A stretch of 64,000 nt of DNA from DATJLY01 sp035604615 (GCA_035604615.1 DATNID010000049.1:50350-114349); one strand, 5' to 3'; positions 34,321 to 43,456 are shown, counted from the stretch's first letter. Numbers and translations are program-made. Notes: generated by a model not told the origin, from the sequence alone.

Positions 34321-35175
34321 ATGCGCCAGCGTCACCCCGACAACGCGCCCGGCGATTGGTATGTCGATCGCGACTGCATCGATTGCGGCGCCTCGCGCAT
34401 CGTAGCGCCTGGCCTCATCGTCCATCATCGCGAGCAATGCGTGTTCCAGCGCCAGCCCGAGACGGAGGAGGAGCTGGTGCTGGCGTGGCGCGCGCGGCTC
34501 CTGTGCCCGACCGCTTCGGTGCGGAGCGAGAGCCCAGCCCATCCGCCGCCGGGCATCTTTCCCGAGGCGATGACCGACGGCGTGTGGCGGCTAGGCTTCA
34601 ACGCGCGCTCGAGCTGGGGCGCGCACTCGTTCCTGATGCGGCGCCCCGATGGCAACGTGATGGTGGACTCGCCGCGCTGGGCGTCGCAACTGGTCGAGAC
34701 GATCACGGATTGGGGCGGACTTTCCGACATCCTGCTCACCCATCGCGACGACGTCGCCGATGCCGAGCGCTATGCCAAGGAATTCGGCGCGCGGGTGTGG
34801 ATTCACGAGGCCGACCGCGGCGCGGCGCCCTATGCCACCAATTTCTTGCGCGGGCGCGAGCCGGCGCCGATCGCGCCCGGCCTCCTCGCCATACCGGTGC
34901 CGGGCCACACCAAGGGCTCGGTCGCGTTCCTCTTGGAGGAGCGCTGCCTCTTCACCGGCGACACGCTGTCGTGGGAACTCGAGACCGGCGATTTCCGCGC
35001 CTCGCGCGCGGTGTGCTGGTGGTCGTGGCCGGAGCAGGTCGCGTCCCTCGGCCGCCTGCCCGGGCATCGCTTTGAATGGATCTTCGCCGGCCATGGCGGC
35101 AGCCATCATCTGCCGGCGGACGAGATGGCGGCGCGGCTCGGCGCTTTCGTGCGGCGCCTCAAAGAGGCGGCGTAG
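34321..35175 (+). CDS. ferredoxin-like domain fused to MBL-fold hydrolase
   Basis: A 284-residue two-domain protein. Residues 10-65 look like a single-cluster ferredoxin domain: C19IDC22 and the CPTASV ending at Cys62, plus Cys40. Residues about 85-280 are a metallo-beta-lactamase fold: LLTHRDDVADAERY (modified HxHxDH), GHTKGSVAF, FTGDTLSWE and FAGHGGSHH. The THRDD variant lacks one His of the usual site, as in some MBL families. Ferredoxin-MBL fusions are known but of unclear role. A redox-sensitive or thiol-directed hydrolase is a guess. The ATG at 34321 is chosen because residues encoded upstream are not family-like. Confidence 0.88.
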   Translation: MRQRHPDNAPGDWYVDRDCIDCGASRIVAPGLIVHHREQCVFQRQPETEEELVLAWRARLLCPTASVRSESPAHPPPGIFPEAMTDGVWRLGFNARSSWGAHSFLMRRPDGNVMVDSPRWASQLVETITDWGGLSDILLTHRDDVADAERYAKEFGARVWIHEADRGAAPYATNFLRGREPAPIAPGLLAIPVPGHTKGSVAFLLEERCLFTGDTLSWELETGDFRASRAVCWWSWPEQVASLGRLPGHRFEWIFAGHGGSHHLPADEMAARLGAFVRRLKEAA

Positions 35176-35178
35176 CGC

Positions 35179-35763
35179 TCAGGGGTGGATGACGCCGCTC
35201 TCGTGGGTGACCAGGAAGCGGTCCTCGTTAGCGACGAAATCGGCGACCACGTCCGCCACCGCCTCGGGCCGCTCTCCGGCGAGATCGTTGGCGGCGTCGT
35301 AGACCATCACTAGGTGGCAATCCTTGAGCGCGGCGCGCCAGCGATGCGCCGCTTCGGGCGGGCTGTCGCTGTCGCGCGTGCCGAAGAGCGCGAGCACCGG
35401 CACCGTGATGCCGGTAAGACCGCCCGCCCCCGCGCCCGCCGGCGGCGGCGCCAGCATCGCGATCGAGCGCACCCGCTCCGGCGCCGCCACCGCGAGGCGC
35501 AGCGCCAGCTCCGCGCGCGCGCCGTGGCCCAGCGCCGTGAAGCGGTCGATGCCAAGTGCAGACGCGTCACGCAGCACACTGCCCCCATCGTCGCCGTCGC
35601 GGCACGCGAGTGCCACGACGCGGCAATGATCGGCCAGCAGCTCGAGGAAGGGCGTGGCGCGCGCGCCGTCGGCGCGGTCGAGCACCACGACGGCAAGACC
35701 CTCGCCGCCTTCGAGCACGCGCGCTCCGGCCGGCCCGATGGAACGCTCGGTCAATTTGGTCAT
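35179..35763 (-). CDS. alpha/beta-hydrolase-like protein lacking the nucleophile serine
   Basis: A 194-residue alpha/beta-hydrolase fold protein. Where a G-x-S-x-G elbow is expected it reads TALGHGARAELALRLAVAA, so the nucleophile position (residue 81) is Gly. The rest is normal: VPVLALFGTRDSDSPPEAAH holds the acid region and the C-terminal FLVTHESG the candidate His. It may have lost catalysis and act as a binding or scaffold subunit, or use another nucleophile. The start overlaps the stop of the flavin monooxygenase gene by 4 nt, so it is the third gene of an operon. Confidence 0.85.
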   Translation of the reverse strand: MTKLTERSIGPAGARVLEGGEGLAVVVLDRADGARATPFLELLADHCRVVALACRDGDDGGSVLRDASALGIDRFTALGHGARAELALRLAVAAPERVRSIAMLAPPPAGAGAGGLTGITVPVLALFGTRDSDSPPEAAHRWRAALKDCHLVMVYDAANDLAGERPEAVADVVADFVANEDRFLVTHESGVIHP

Positions 35764-36851
35764 TGCAGCTCCCGTATGCGCGGCAGAACCTTGGACCCGA
35801 ACAGCTCGACCGCATGCAAGGTCCGCGCGCCGAGCTGGGTCGAGAGCGGCAGGTCGATCACGCCGTTGCCAAGCGCCGCGTGGATGGTGCGGATCTGCTC
35901 GGCCACCGTCTCGGGGCTTCCGACCAGGAGCTGGCCCAAGGCCACGCGTTCCCGCAAGTCGCGCGGCGCGAGACGGTTGCGCTGCCCCTCGAAGTCGGAG
36001 CCATAGAAGCCCGACTCCGCGACCGCGCTCTCGACCGCGCGGTTGCGCATGGAGAGGCCGGTATGGGGCGGTCCTTCGGCCATGTCGGCGAAGGCCTGCT
36101 CGTCGGTGTCGGCGACATGGACGCCGACGCGGTAGATGATGTCGTCGGGCTTGGGCTCCCAACCGGCTTTGCGCGCCGAGGCGCGGTAATGCGCGACCGA
36201 TTTCTCGGCGAGCGGCAGCGTGGTGAAGGCGAGGCCGAGCCCGAAGCGGTTGCGCGCCGCATACCCGCCCGATTCCGGGCTCGAGCCCGAGACGTAGATC
36301 GGCGGATGCGGCTGCTGTACCGGGCGCGGCCACACCGAGACCGAGCGGTATTTATAGTATCGTCCCTGCCAGCCGAACGGCTGCTTCTCGGTCCACGCCA
36401 TGCGGATCAGGGCTACCGCCTCCTCGAACCGGGCGCGCGATTCCGACGGATTGATGTTGTAGGTGACGTATTCGTTGGGCGTGCCGCGCATCATGCCGGC
36501 GATAAGACGCCCGCCCGACATGGTGTCGAGCATGGCGAATTCCTCGGCCACCCGCACCGGATTGAGGAGCGGCAACGTGGGGCCGAGCACCGCGATCTTC
36601 GCCCGCTTCACGGTCTGCGTCAGCGCCGCCGCCATCAGCATGGGGTTGGGCGTCAGCGACATCGGCGCGAAGTGATGCTCGGCGACGGTGACCCAGTCGA
36701 ACCCGTACTCGTCGGCGAGGCGGAACTGGTCCATGGTCGTCGCCATCGAGCGCTCGGCGATCTCGGGCGAGTAGCGGTCGGCGGGAGCCGGCCACACATC
36801 GTGCGCCGCCGGCCCCATGTAGCGCGCGGTGCAGAAAAGGGCGGCCTTCAT
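35760..36851 (-). CDS. LLM-class flavin-dependent oxidoreductase
   Basis: A 363-residue luciferase-like monooxygenase fold (TIM barrel). Visible pieces are SMATTMDQFRLADEYGFDWV, TVAEHHFAPMSLTPNPMLMA, LGPTLPLLNPVRVAEEFAML, MSGGRLIAGMMRGTPNEYVT and PIYVSGSSPESGGYAA. These enzymes use reduced FMN and oxygen, or F420, on alkanes, sulfonates or amines. A flavin reductase gene is not adjacent. It is coupled by 4-nt overlaps to a TAXI protein upstream and to the degenerate hydrolase downstream, which implies a single pathway. Confidence 0.93.
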   Translation of the reverse strand: MKAALFCTARYMGPAAHDVWPAPADRYSPEIAERSMATTMDQFRLADEYGFDWVTVAEHHFAPMSLTPNPMLMAAALTQTVKRAKIAVLGPTLPLLNPVRVAEEFAMLDTMSGGRLIAGMMRGTPNEYVTYNINPSESRARFEEAVALIRMAWTEKQPFGWQGRYYKYRSVSVWPRPVQQPHPPIYVSGSSPESGGYAARNRFGLGLAFTTLPLAEKSVAHYRASARKAGWEPKPDDIIYRVGVHVADTDEQAFADMAEGPPHTGLSMRNRAVESAVAESGFYGSDFEGQRNRLAPRDLRERVALGQLLVGSPETVAEQIRTIHAALGNGVIDLPLSTQLGARTLHAVELFGSKVLPRIRELQ

Positions 36852-37810
36852 CGCTTGCGCTGCTCCCTGACCCAGCGTTCCGCGCCGCGATGGAGCGGCA
36901 CATCAATCGGCGTGGCGTCGGTGTCGCGCCACACTTGCGCGACGTCGGTGAACGAGTCCCGCTCCCACGGGATCTCGTCCGCGCGCGCGGCGAAGCCCGA
37001 GCACACGTCGTAGACCGTCTGCTCAGGCAAGTCTTCGCGGGCGTAGAGCGGCCAGCCGCTGTAATCGATGCAGGCGTGATCGCGCGCAAGGCCGGGGAAG
37101 CGGCTCTTAGGCGCCACCCCCTTGCGCCAGCCGAGCGCATCCATGCGCGCGAACGTCTCGGGCTCGAGGTCGAGCGGCACCATGTCGCACTTCAGCGCTT
37201 CGTCGAACCATATCACCAGCGCTTCGTCGAAGACGGCGTCGAGCGTGCCGCGCGCCATCGGCTCCATGCGCCGCTTGTCGCTGGGCGAGCCGCTCATGTG
37301 CAGCCGCCCGCCCCAGGATTCGATGTCGGCGAGGCTGAAGCCATAAAGCCCCAGCACCTGGTCGGTGAGGATGCGGGTCGAATGGGTGGGGTCCTCCTTG
37401 ACCGAGACCTGGAGCGGATAGCGCGCCTTCTTGATGTCGGCGAGTGAGCGGAAGCCCAGCCGCTTGTGGACCGCGAACACGAACCAGTCCCACGTCGGCC
37501 ACACACCGACGACGCGCAGCGGCAGCTTCGCCTGGAACATGCCGACGCCGCGATAGGCGTGCGTCAGAAGCGCCGAGGGATTGACGAACGCCATCTCGAT
37601 CCGGCCTTGCGCCACGGCATGGGCGAGGCCGGGCGAGCCGGTCGCCATGCGCAGCCATGGCCGGAAATCCTCGCCCGAGCCGTTGCCGATGGTGATGCAC
37701 ACGTCGCGATTGCCGCCGTAGGGCGTGGCGGGATTGCCGGCGACATGCAGGCCCAGCTCCCACAGCGCCTTGGCGCGAAGGAAGTTCGCACCCCGCGGCA
37801 ACGGTTCCAT
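36848..37810 (-). CDS. TAXI-family solute-binding-like protein without signal peptide
   Basis: A 320-residue protein with the TAXI (TRAP-associated extracytoplasmic) fold: VCITIGNGSGEDFRPWLRMA, GSPGLAHAVAQGRIEMAFVN, then SLADIKKARYPLQVSVKEDP and a long C-terminal helical half. No signal peptide is visible (it starts MEPLPRGANFLRAKALWELG), and no TRAP membrane subunit gene is nearby. It may be cytosolic, as with the Pht5-like protein at 21691. Its stop overlaps the start of the luciferase-like monooxygenase gene. The ATG at 37810 is preceded by a GAGGGGA site. Confidence 0.85.
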   Translation of the reverse strand: MEPLPRGANFLRAKALWELGLHVAGNPATPYGGNRDVCITIGNGSGEDFRPWLRMATGSPGLAHAVAQGRIEMAFVNPSALLTHAYRGVGMFQAKLPLRVVGVWPTWDWFVFAVHKRLGFRSLADIKKARYPLQVSVKEDPTHSTRILTDQVLGLYGFSLADIESWGGRLHMSGSPSDKRRMEPMARGTLDAVFDEALVIWFDEALKCDMVPLDLEPETFARMDALGWRKGVAPKSRFPGLARDHACIDYSGWPLYAREDLPEQTVYDVCSGFAARADEIPWERDSFTDVAQVWRDTDATPIDVPLHRGAERWVREQRKR

Positions 37811-37885
37811 CAATCGGTCCCCTCTCGCGTCGTGGCGGCGAATTGTGGGATATCCCGCCGCGCCGGGCAAGCGCTGCGCTCGGCC

Positions 37886-38611
37886 TCAGGCCTCAACGCC
37901 GGTGCCGAGATAGGCGGCGCGCAGGCGGTCGTCGCTTTGCAGCGCCTGGGCCGTGCCGCTCGCCACCACGCGTCCGGTGTCGAGGACATAGCCGCGATCA
38001 GCCATGCGCAGCGACGCGAGCGCGTTCTGGTCGGCCAGCACGATGGTCATGCCCTCGTCGCGCAGGCGGCCCAATGTCGCCAACACCTCGCGCACCAAGG
38101 CGGGCGCCAAGCCGAGCGAGGGCTCGTCGCACAGGAGCAGCCGCGGCGTCGTCATCAACGCGCGGCCGATCGCCAGCATCTGCGCCTCGCCACCCGACAG
38201 GCTGCCGGCAAGCTGGCGCTGGCGCTCGGCCAAGCGCGGGAAGAGCGCGAAGACGCGCGCGAAGGCGGCGTCGATGCCGCGACCGAGGCGAATCCCGAGC
38301 TGCGAATAGGCACCGAGCACGAGGTTCTCGCGCACGCTCATGTCGGCGAAGAGCTGGCGTCCCTCGGGGATGATGGCGATGCCGAGCCGGATGCGCTCGG
38401 CCGTGGCAACGCCGGCAAGATCGCGGCCCTCGAGCGTGACGCTGCCGGCACTGGGCGCGAGCACGCCGGCGATGGTCTTCATCAAGCTGCTCTTGCCGGC
38501 GCCGTTGGGGCCGAGAACGGCGACGAACTCGCCGCGCCCGACCGCGAGATCGACGCCCTTCACCGCCTCGATCTTGCCGTAGGCGGCATGAAGCGCCAGC
38601 ACCTCGAGCAT
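37886..38611 (-). CDS. livF: branched-chain amino acid-type ABC transporter ATPase LivF
   Basis: A 241-residue ABC ATPase of the LivF type: Walker A GPNGAGKS, Q-loop IIPEGRQLF, signature LSGGEAQM, Walker B LLLCDEPSLGL and the switch region. The signature SGGEAQ is slightly unusual (Q normally follows). It partners LivG with the fused LivHM permease and LivK. Such systems import branched-chain amino acids, amides, urea or aromatic acids. The ATG at 38611 lies 4 bp after the LivG stop. Confidence 0.92.
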   Translation of the reverse strand: MLEVLALHAAYGKIEAVKGVDLAVGRGEFVAVLGPNGAGKSSLMKTIAGVLAPSAGSVTLEGRDLAGVATAERIRLGIAIIPEGRQLFADMSVRENLVLGAYSQLGIRLGRGIDAAFARVFALFPRLAERQRQLAGSLSGGEAQMLAIGRALMTTPRLLLCDEPSLGLAPALVREVLATLGRLRDEGMTIVLADQNALASLRMADRGYVLDTGRVVASGTAQALQSDDRLRAAYLGTGVEA

Positions 38612-38615
38612 GGTC

Positions 38616-39380
38616 TCAGCCGCCAAGATAGGCCTCCACCACGGCCGGGCTCTTCGCCACGTCGCGCGGCAGCCCGTCGGCGATCTTGCGCCCGAAATCG
38701 AGCACCACGACGCGGTCGACGAGGCCCATCACCAGCGGCATGTTGTGCTCGACCAGGAGGAGCGCGCATTGCGCCTCGCGCGCGATCTCCTTGAGGAGGT
38801 CGGCGAGGCGGCGCTTCTCGAGCTCGTTGAGGCCCGCCGCCGGCTCGTCCAGCAGCAGGAGCCTGGGCTCGCTCGCCATCGCACGCGCGACCTCGGCGAC
38901 GCGCTGGAGCCCGAACGGCAGCGACGTGGCCGCGGCCTCGGCATGGGCGGCAAGCCCGGTGCGCTCGAGCCAGCGGTCGGCGCGCGCCTGCGCCACGCGC
39001 TCGAGCCGGCGATGCCGGCCCAGCCGCATCATCGACGCGAACACGCCGCAGCTTCCCGAGCGGTAGGCGCCGACCATCACGTTCTCGCGCAGCGACAACT
39101 CGCCGAAAAGGCGCACGTTCTGGAAGGTGCGCGCGATGCCGAGCTGCGCCACTTGGTCTGGCAACAGCCCGCTCATACCGCTTCCCTCGAAAAGCGCGCG
39201 CCCGCCGCTCGGCTGGATCATGCCGCACAGCGTGTTGAAGATGGTCGTCTTGCCCGCGCCGTTGGGTCCGATGAGGCCGACGATCTCGTTGTCCCCGACC
39301 TCGAACGACACGCTGTCTACCGCGAGCAAGCCGCCGAAGCGCACCGAGAGATCGTCGATCGCGAGCAGCGTCTCGCTCAC
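38616..39380 (-). CDS. livG: branched-chain amino acid-type ABC transporter ATPase LivG
   Basis: A 254-residue ABC ATPase of the LivG type starting at GTG 39380, which overlaps the LivHM stop (GTGA). Motifs are GPNGAGKTTIFNTLCG (Walker A), GIARTFQNVRLFGELS (Q-loop), a LivG-type LPFGLQRVAEVARAMA signature and LLLLDEPAAGLNELE (Walker B). It is the second ATPase of the importer. The LPFGLQR block replaces LSGGQ, as often in LivG paralogues. Confidence 0.92.
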   Translation of the reverse strand: MSETLLAIDDLSVRFGGLLAVDSVSFEVGDNEIVGLIGPNGAGKTTIFNTLCGMIQPSGGRALFEGSGMSGLLPDQVAQLGIARTFQNVRLFGELSLRENVMVGAYRSGSCGVFASMMRLGRHRRLERVAQARADRWLERTGLAAHAEAAATSLPFGLQRVAEVARAMASEPRLLLLDEPAAGLNELEKRRLADLLKEIAREAQCALLLVEHNMPLVMGLVDRVVVLDFGRKIADGLPRDVAKSPAVVEAYLGG

Positions 39381-41296
39381 GGGGCAGCCGCCTCGGGGGC
39401 TGGCCGCCCCAACCGCCGCCACGATCCGAGTGCGGCCAGGAACCGCAGCCCCTGGTCGCTCGACTGCACCACGACGACACAGATGAGCAGCAGCCCGAAG
39501 ATGAGATACTGCAATCCGGCGACGAACTGGGTCGCCGACGAGCCGCCGACCCAGCCGATCGCCGCCGGCAGCGCCACCACGACCGCGGCACCGAAATAGG
39601 TCCCCCACAGCGACTGGAACCCGCCCAAGGTCAGGGCGGTGAGCTGCGCGATGGTGGCGTCGATGCCGAACGGGATCGGATTGGCGATGCCGAGATAGTG
39701 GACATAGAGGCTGCCGGCGACGCTGGCGGCGGCGGCGCTGAAGGCGAAGCTGCGCATCTTGTGCGCCACCGCGTCGACCGCGCACGAGCGCGCGGCGGAT
39801 TCGTTGGAGCGGATGGCAAGGAGCGCGCGGCCGAAGCGCGAGCGCGTGAGGCTCAGCGCCAGCGCCACGATGACGAGCGAGACGGCGAGCGCCAAATAGT
39901 AGAACGGCCGGTCGGAGAAGAAGCGGTAGCCGACGAACGAAAAGGGCGGAATGCCCGGCAGCCCGTTGGGTCCGCCGGTGATCAACGCCGTCTCGCGCGC
40001 GAAGGTGAGCGCGATCATCAAGAGGCCGAGGCTCGCCATCGACAGGTAATAGCCGCGCAGGCGGAAGATGACGCGCCCGAGCAGGAGCGCCATCACGGTG
40101 GCGAGGACGACGCCCACCGCGAGCGCGGCAACGGGCGGCCAGCCCCAGACCACCGTCAGATAGCCGCTCGAATAGGCGCCGATCATCATGAACGCGCCCT
40201 GGCCGAGCGAGAGTTGCCCCGCATATCCCGTGAGCAGCACCAGCCCCATCGCGACGATCGCGAGGTCGAGGGCAAAGATCGCGGCGGTGAGCCAGATGCC
40301 GACCAGCACCTGTCCCAGCACGAGAAGCGCGACCGCGCCCAGGCCGAGGCGCCAGAAATCCGCCGCGGAAAGGCGCGTCGCCGAGACTCCGGTGGACGGG
40401 CCCGCCTCCTGGCGCTCGTCGGCGGTGGCGCGCTGCACCGTGCCGAAAAGCCCTTGCGGCCGCGCGATCAGCACCACGAGGAGCAAGGTGAAGGTGATCG
40501 CGTCCTGGTACGCAGAAGAGACAAATCCGGCGCCGAAGCCCTCGGCCAGGCCGAGCAGCAGCCCGCCGGCGATCGGTCCCGACGCGGTCGAGAACCCGCC
40601 CAGCGCCGCCGCGGTGAAGCCCTTGAGGCCGAGCCCGACGCCGATATCGACCTGGGCCAGCGAAATGGGGCTCCACACCGCGCCGCCGAGACCGCCCAGC
40701 ATGCCGGCGGCGACAAAGGCATAGAAGCCCATGCGCCGGTGATCGATGCCGACGAAGGCGGCGCCCAGCGGGTTGCTGGCGGCGGCACGCAGCGCCAGGC
40801 CGATGACGGTGCGCTGGAAGAACCCGGCGGTGAGCAGGCTGACGATCACGAGCATGGCGATGAGCCACAGCTCCTGCGGCAGCATGCTCACGCCGATGAC
40901 GTCGAGCGGCCGGCTGCCCGTGAAGGACGGCACGGGCATCGGGTCCGAGCCCCACAGGGTCGTCACCGCGCCGCGCAGGAAAATCGAGAAGCCGATGGTG
41001 ATGAGGACGAGCTGCCCGGTGCTGGCGCGCCGCGCCGGCCGCAGCGCGAGCTGGTAGAACGCGCCCCCCACCACCGCGCACGCGATGACCGCGATCGCGG
41101 CGCTCAGCCCCACCGGCAGCCCGGCGCGCGACAAGACCGCGGTCAGGATCGCGCCCAGCATGACGAAATCGCCCTGCGCGAAATTGATGACGCCGGTGCT
41201 GCGGTTGACCAGTCCGAACCCGAGCCCGATGAAGGCGTAGAGCGTGCCGTTGGCCAGACTGGAAAAGACCGTCTGGGCGACGGTGACGAAGTCCAT
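39377..41296 (-). CDS. fused LivH-LivM ABC permease
   Basis: A 639-residue permease that is LivH (about 1-290, starting MDFVTVAQTVFSSLANGTLY) joined to LivM (about 310-620, with the typical TGYAGQLSLGQGAFMMIGAY block). A short linker (QRATADERQEAGPSTGVSA) sits between them. Each half has about 8 or more hydrophobic segments. One polypeptide replaces the usual heterodimer. It forms an importer core with LivG, LivF and the binding protein at 41318. Confidence 0.93.
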   Translation of the reverse strand: MDFVTVAQTVFSSLANGTLYAFIGLGFGLVNRSTGVINFAQGDFVMLGAILTAVLSRAGLPVGLSAAIAVIACAVVGGAFYQLALRPARRASTGQLVLITIGFSIFLRGAVTTLWGSDPMPVPSFTGSRPLDVIGVSMLPQELWLIAMLVIVSLLTAGFFQRTVIGLALRAAASNPLGAAFVGIDHRRMGFYAFVAAGMLGGLGGAVWSPISLAQVDIGVGLGLKGFTAAALGGFSTASGPIAGGLLLGLAEGFGAGFVSSAYQDAITFTLLLVVLIARPQGLFGTVQRATADERQEAGPSTGVSATRLSAADFWRLGLGAVALLVLGQVLVGIWLTAAIFALDLAIVAMGLVLLTGYAGQLSLGQGAFMMIGAYSSGYLTVVWGWPPVAALAVGVVLATVMALLLGRVIFRLRGYYLSMASLGLLMIALTFARETALITGGPNGLPGIPPFSFVGYRFFSDRPFYYLALAVSLVIVALALSLTRSRFGRALLAIRSNESAARSCAVDAVAHKMRSFAFSAAAASVAGSLYVHYLGIANPIPFGIDATIAQLTALTLGGFQSLWGTYFGAAVVVALPAAIGWVGGSSATQFVAGLQYLIFGLLLICVVVVQSSDQGLRFLAALGSWRRLGRPAPEAAAP

Positions 41297-41317
41297 GAGC
41301 GCCGGGCTCGCCCGTCC

Positions 41318-42466
41318 CTACTGCACCGAAACCCACTTGCCGTTGACGTACTTGACCAGCGCGGTGCCGTCCTTCAGCGACACCTCGTGGCTCGTCGGCG
41401 TATAGGTCCAGATGCCCTGAAGGCCGGGGATGTCCTTCGCCGTCTCGAGAGCCTGGCGCAGCGCGTCGTGATCGAGAGCGCGGGGTCCCAATGACTTCGC
41501 CACCGCCTGCGTCACCATCAGACCGTCGGCGGTGTTGGGCGACAGGCCGTTCATCTCGATGCCGAGATTGATCTTGTGGAACTCGTCGTCGAAGGCGGCG
41601 ATGTTGTCATAGAGCGGGTCCGACTTCGGCAGGTCCGGCAGTACCACCTTCAGCGCGGTGTAGATGATCTGGTCGGCCGCGTCGCCGGCGAGCGCGACGA
41701 ACCCCGCGGTCTGGAGATTGGTGCCGACGATGATTGGCGCCGCGATGCCGAGCTGCACGATCTTCTTCGCCACCAGCGCTCCGGGGGGCGCGGTCGCTGC
41801 CATGTCGACGATCACGTCGGGCTTCAAGGCGCGGACGCGCGTCACTTGCGCCGTCATGTCCTGATCGGTCGAGGTGTATTGCTCGTCGGCCACGATCTCG
41901 AGCCCGGTGCCCTTGACGAACTCGTGGTAGATCGACGAGATGTCAGCGCCGAACGGCCCGTTGTCGCGGATGATGGCGACGTGGGTCCAGCCCTTCTTCT
42001 TCAGGTACTCGATCTCGACCGCGATCTGGTCCTCGTTCGAGTTGAGGCCCTTGAACACCCATTTGCGGAACGGGCGGTAGATCGCCGTGCCCGCCGCCAT
42101 CGAGAACAGCGGCACGCCCACCTGCTCGATCACCGGCAGCGCCGCCAGCGTTTGCGGCGTGCTGCCGTTGCCGAGGAGAAGATCGACCTTCTCGTCGGTG
42201 AGGAGGCGGCGGTCGCACAGGATCGCCTGCTGCTCCTGCGATTGGCTGTCGCACACCACCGGCGCCACCTTCATGCCGCCGATGCCGCCGCGCGCGTTGA
42301 TGAGCGGCACCGCGGCGTTGAAGCCGTAGACCAGGTTCTTCGCGATGTCGGCGCCGGGACCGGTCATCGGCAGGACCACGCCGACCTTGAAATCCTCGGC
42401 CGAAGCCGCGCCGCACCACACGATCAATCCCGCGACCGCCGCGAGCCCTGCCTTCGCCTTCGCCAT
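41318..42466 (-). CDS. ABC transporter periplasmic binding protein, LivK-like
   Basis: A 382-residue exported binding protein of the amino-acid/amide type. The signal peptide (MAKAKAGLAAVAGLIVWCGA, ending ASA) leads to FKVGVVLPMTGPGADIAKNL, YGFNAAVPLINARGGIGGMK, LLLGNGSTPQTLAALPVIEQ and HVAIIRDNGPFGADISSIYH. It belongs to the Liv-type importer at 37886-41296. This group more often binds aromatic or short-chain organic acids than leucine; the ligand is not fixed. The ATG at 42466 follows GGGGGAG. Confidence 0.93.
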   Translation of the reverse strand: MAKAKAGLAAVAGLIVWCGAASAEDFKVGVVLPMTGPGADIAKNLVYGFNAAVPLINARGGIGGMKVAPVVCDSQSQEQQAILCDRRLLTDEKVDLLLGNGSTPQTLAALPVIEQVGVPLFSMAAGTAIYRPFRKWVFKGLNSNEDQIAVEIEYLKKKGWTHVAIIRDNGPFGADISSIYHEFVKGTGLEIVADEQYTSTDQDMTAQVTRVRALKPDVIVDMAATAPPGALVAKKIVQLGIAAPIIVGTNLQTAGFVALAGDAADQIIYTALKVVLPDLPKSDPLYDNIAAFDDEFHKINLGIEMNGLSPNTADGLMVTQAVAKSLGPRALDHDALRQALETAKDIPGLQGIWTYTPTSHEVSLKDGTALVKYVNGKWVSVQ

Positions 42467-42582
42467 GGTCCGCTCCCCCGTTTTGGCGCCCGATGTCCGG
42501 TAGTTATACTCCCGATCCAAGCCCGTGCGGCAGTCCTCGCGGTGCTATGCTCGGGCGCGGTGGAAACGAGGGAGGCAGGACC

Positions 42583-43419
42583 ATGAAGATCGCCAGCTAT
42601 CGCCATCGCGGCGCGGCCAGCTATGGCGCGGTCGTTGCCGGCGGCATCGTCGATCTCAAGCGGCGTCTGGGCGAGCGCTTCCCCTCGCTGCTGGCGCTGC
42701 TCGAAGGAGGCGGGCTCGACGCGGCGCGCCGCGCGGTCGAGGGCGCCAAGCCAGATTTCGCCGAATCCGAGATCGAATACCTTCCGCTCATCCCCGACCG
42801 CGTCAACATCTTCTGCACCGGCCTCAATTATCGCGGCCATATCGAGGAGACGAAGCTCGAGGCGCCGAAATTCCCGCGCCTCTTCATGAAACTCGACGAA
42901 TCGCTGGTCGGCCACAAGGTGCCGATGGTGCGCCCGCGCAATTCGGTCGAGTTCGATTTCGAGGGCGAGCTCATGGTGGTGATGGGCCAGGTCGCGCGCC
43001 ACGTCGCGGCAAAGGACGCGATGAATTACGTCGCGGGCTATTCGGTGTTCGACGACGGCTCGCTCCGGGACTTCCAGCGCCGCACCACCGACCAGGGCAA
43101 GAATTTCTACCGCTCGAGCTCGGTCGGCCCTTACATGGTGACGATGGACGAGGTGCCGCCGAATGAAGAGATGCAGCTCATCTCGCGCCTCAACGGCAAG
43201 GTCGAGCAAGCGACAGCGATCGCCGACATGATCTTCCCGGTGCCGGTGCTGGTGTCGTATTTCTCGTCGATCACGCGGCTCAGGCCGGGCGACATGATCG
43301 CGACCGGAACCTGCGGCCGCGTCGCCTATAGCGAGAAGCAGTTCATGAAGGCGGGCGACACCATCGAGATCGAGATCACCGGCCTCGCCACCCTCACCAA
43401 TCCGATCATCGACGAATAG
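42583..43419 (+). CDS. fumarylacetoacetate hydrolase-family protein
   Basis: A 278-residue FAH-family enzyme. Landmarks are VNIFCTGLNYRGHIEETKLE, FPRLFMKLDESLVGHK, the metal site FDFEGELMVVMGQVAR, GYSVFDDGSLRDFQRRTTDQ, GKNFYRSSSVGPYMV and a C-terminal LRPGDMIATGTCGRVAY. Members hydrolyse or decarboxylate acylpyruvates and ring-cleavage products in aromatic degradation. It is divergent from the LivK-like gene with 116 bp between, so import and catabolism could be co-regulated. The ATG at 42583 follows GGGAGGCAGG. Confidence 0.93.
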   Translation: MKIASYRHRGAASYGAVVAGGIVDLKRRLGERFPSLLALLEGGGLDAARRAVEGAKPDFAESEIEYLPLIPDRVNIFCTGLNYRGHIEETKLEAPKFPRLFMKLDESLVGHKVPMVRPRNSVEFDFEGELMVVMGQVARHVAAKDAMNYVAGYSVFDDGSLRDFQRRTTDQGKNFYRSSSVGPYMVTMDEVPPNEEMQLISRLNGKVEQATAIADMIFPVPVLVSYFSSITRLRPGDMIATGTCGRVAYSEKQFMKAGDTIEIEITGLATLTNPIIDE

Positions 43420-43456
43420 GGCGGGATGCGATCGGGTTAAAACAGAAAGTACCGGT

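Noticed and set aside
38616..41336. Single 906-codon minus-strand frame spanning LivG and LivHM
   Set aside because: It is an accidental in-frame read-through of the alternate frame over LivHM; the two real genes overlap by 4 nt with proper starts.
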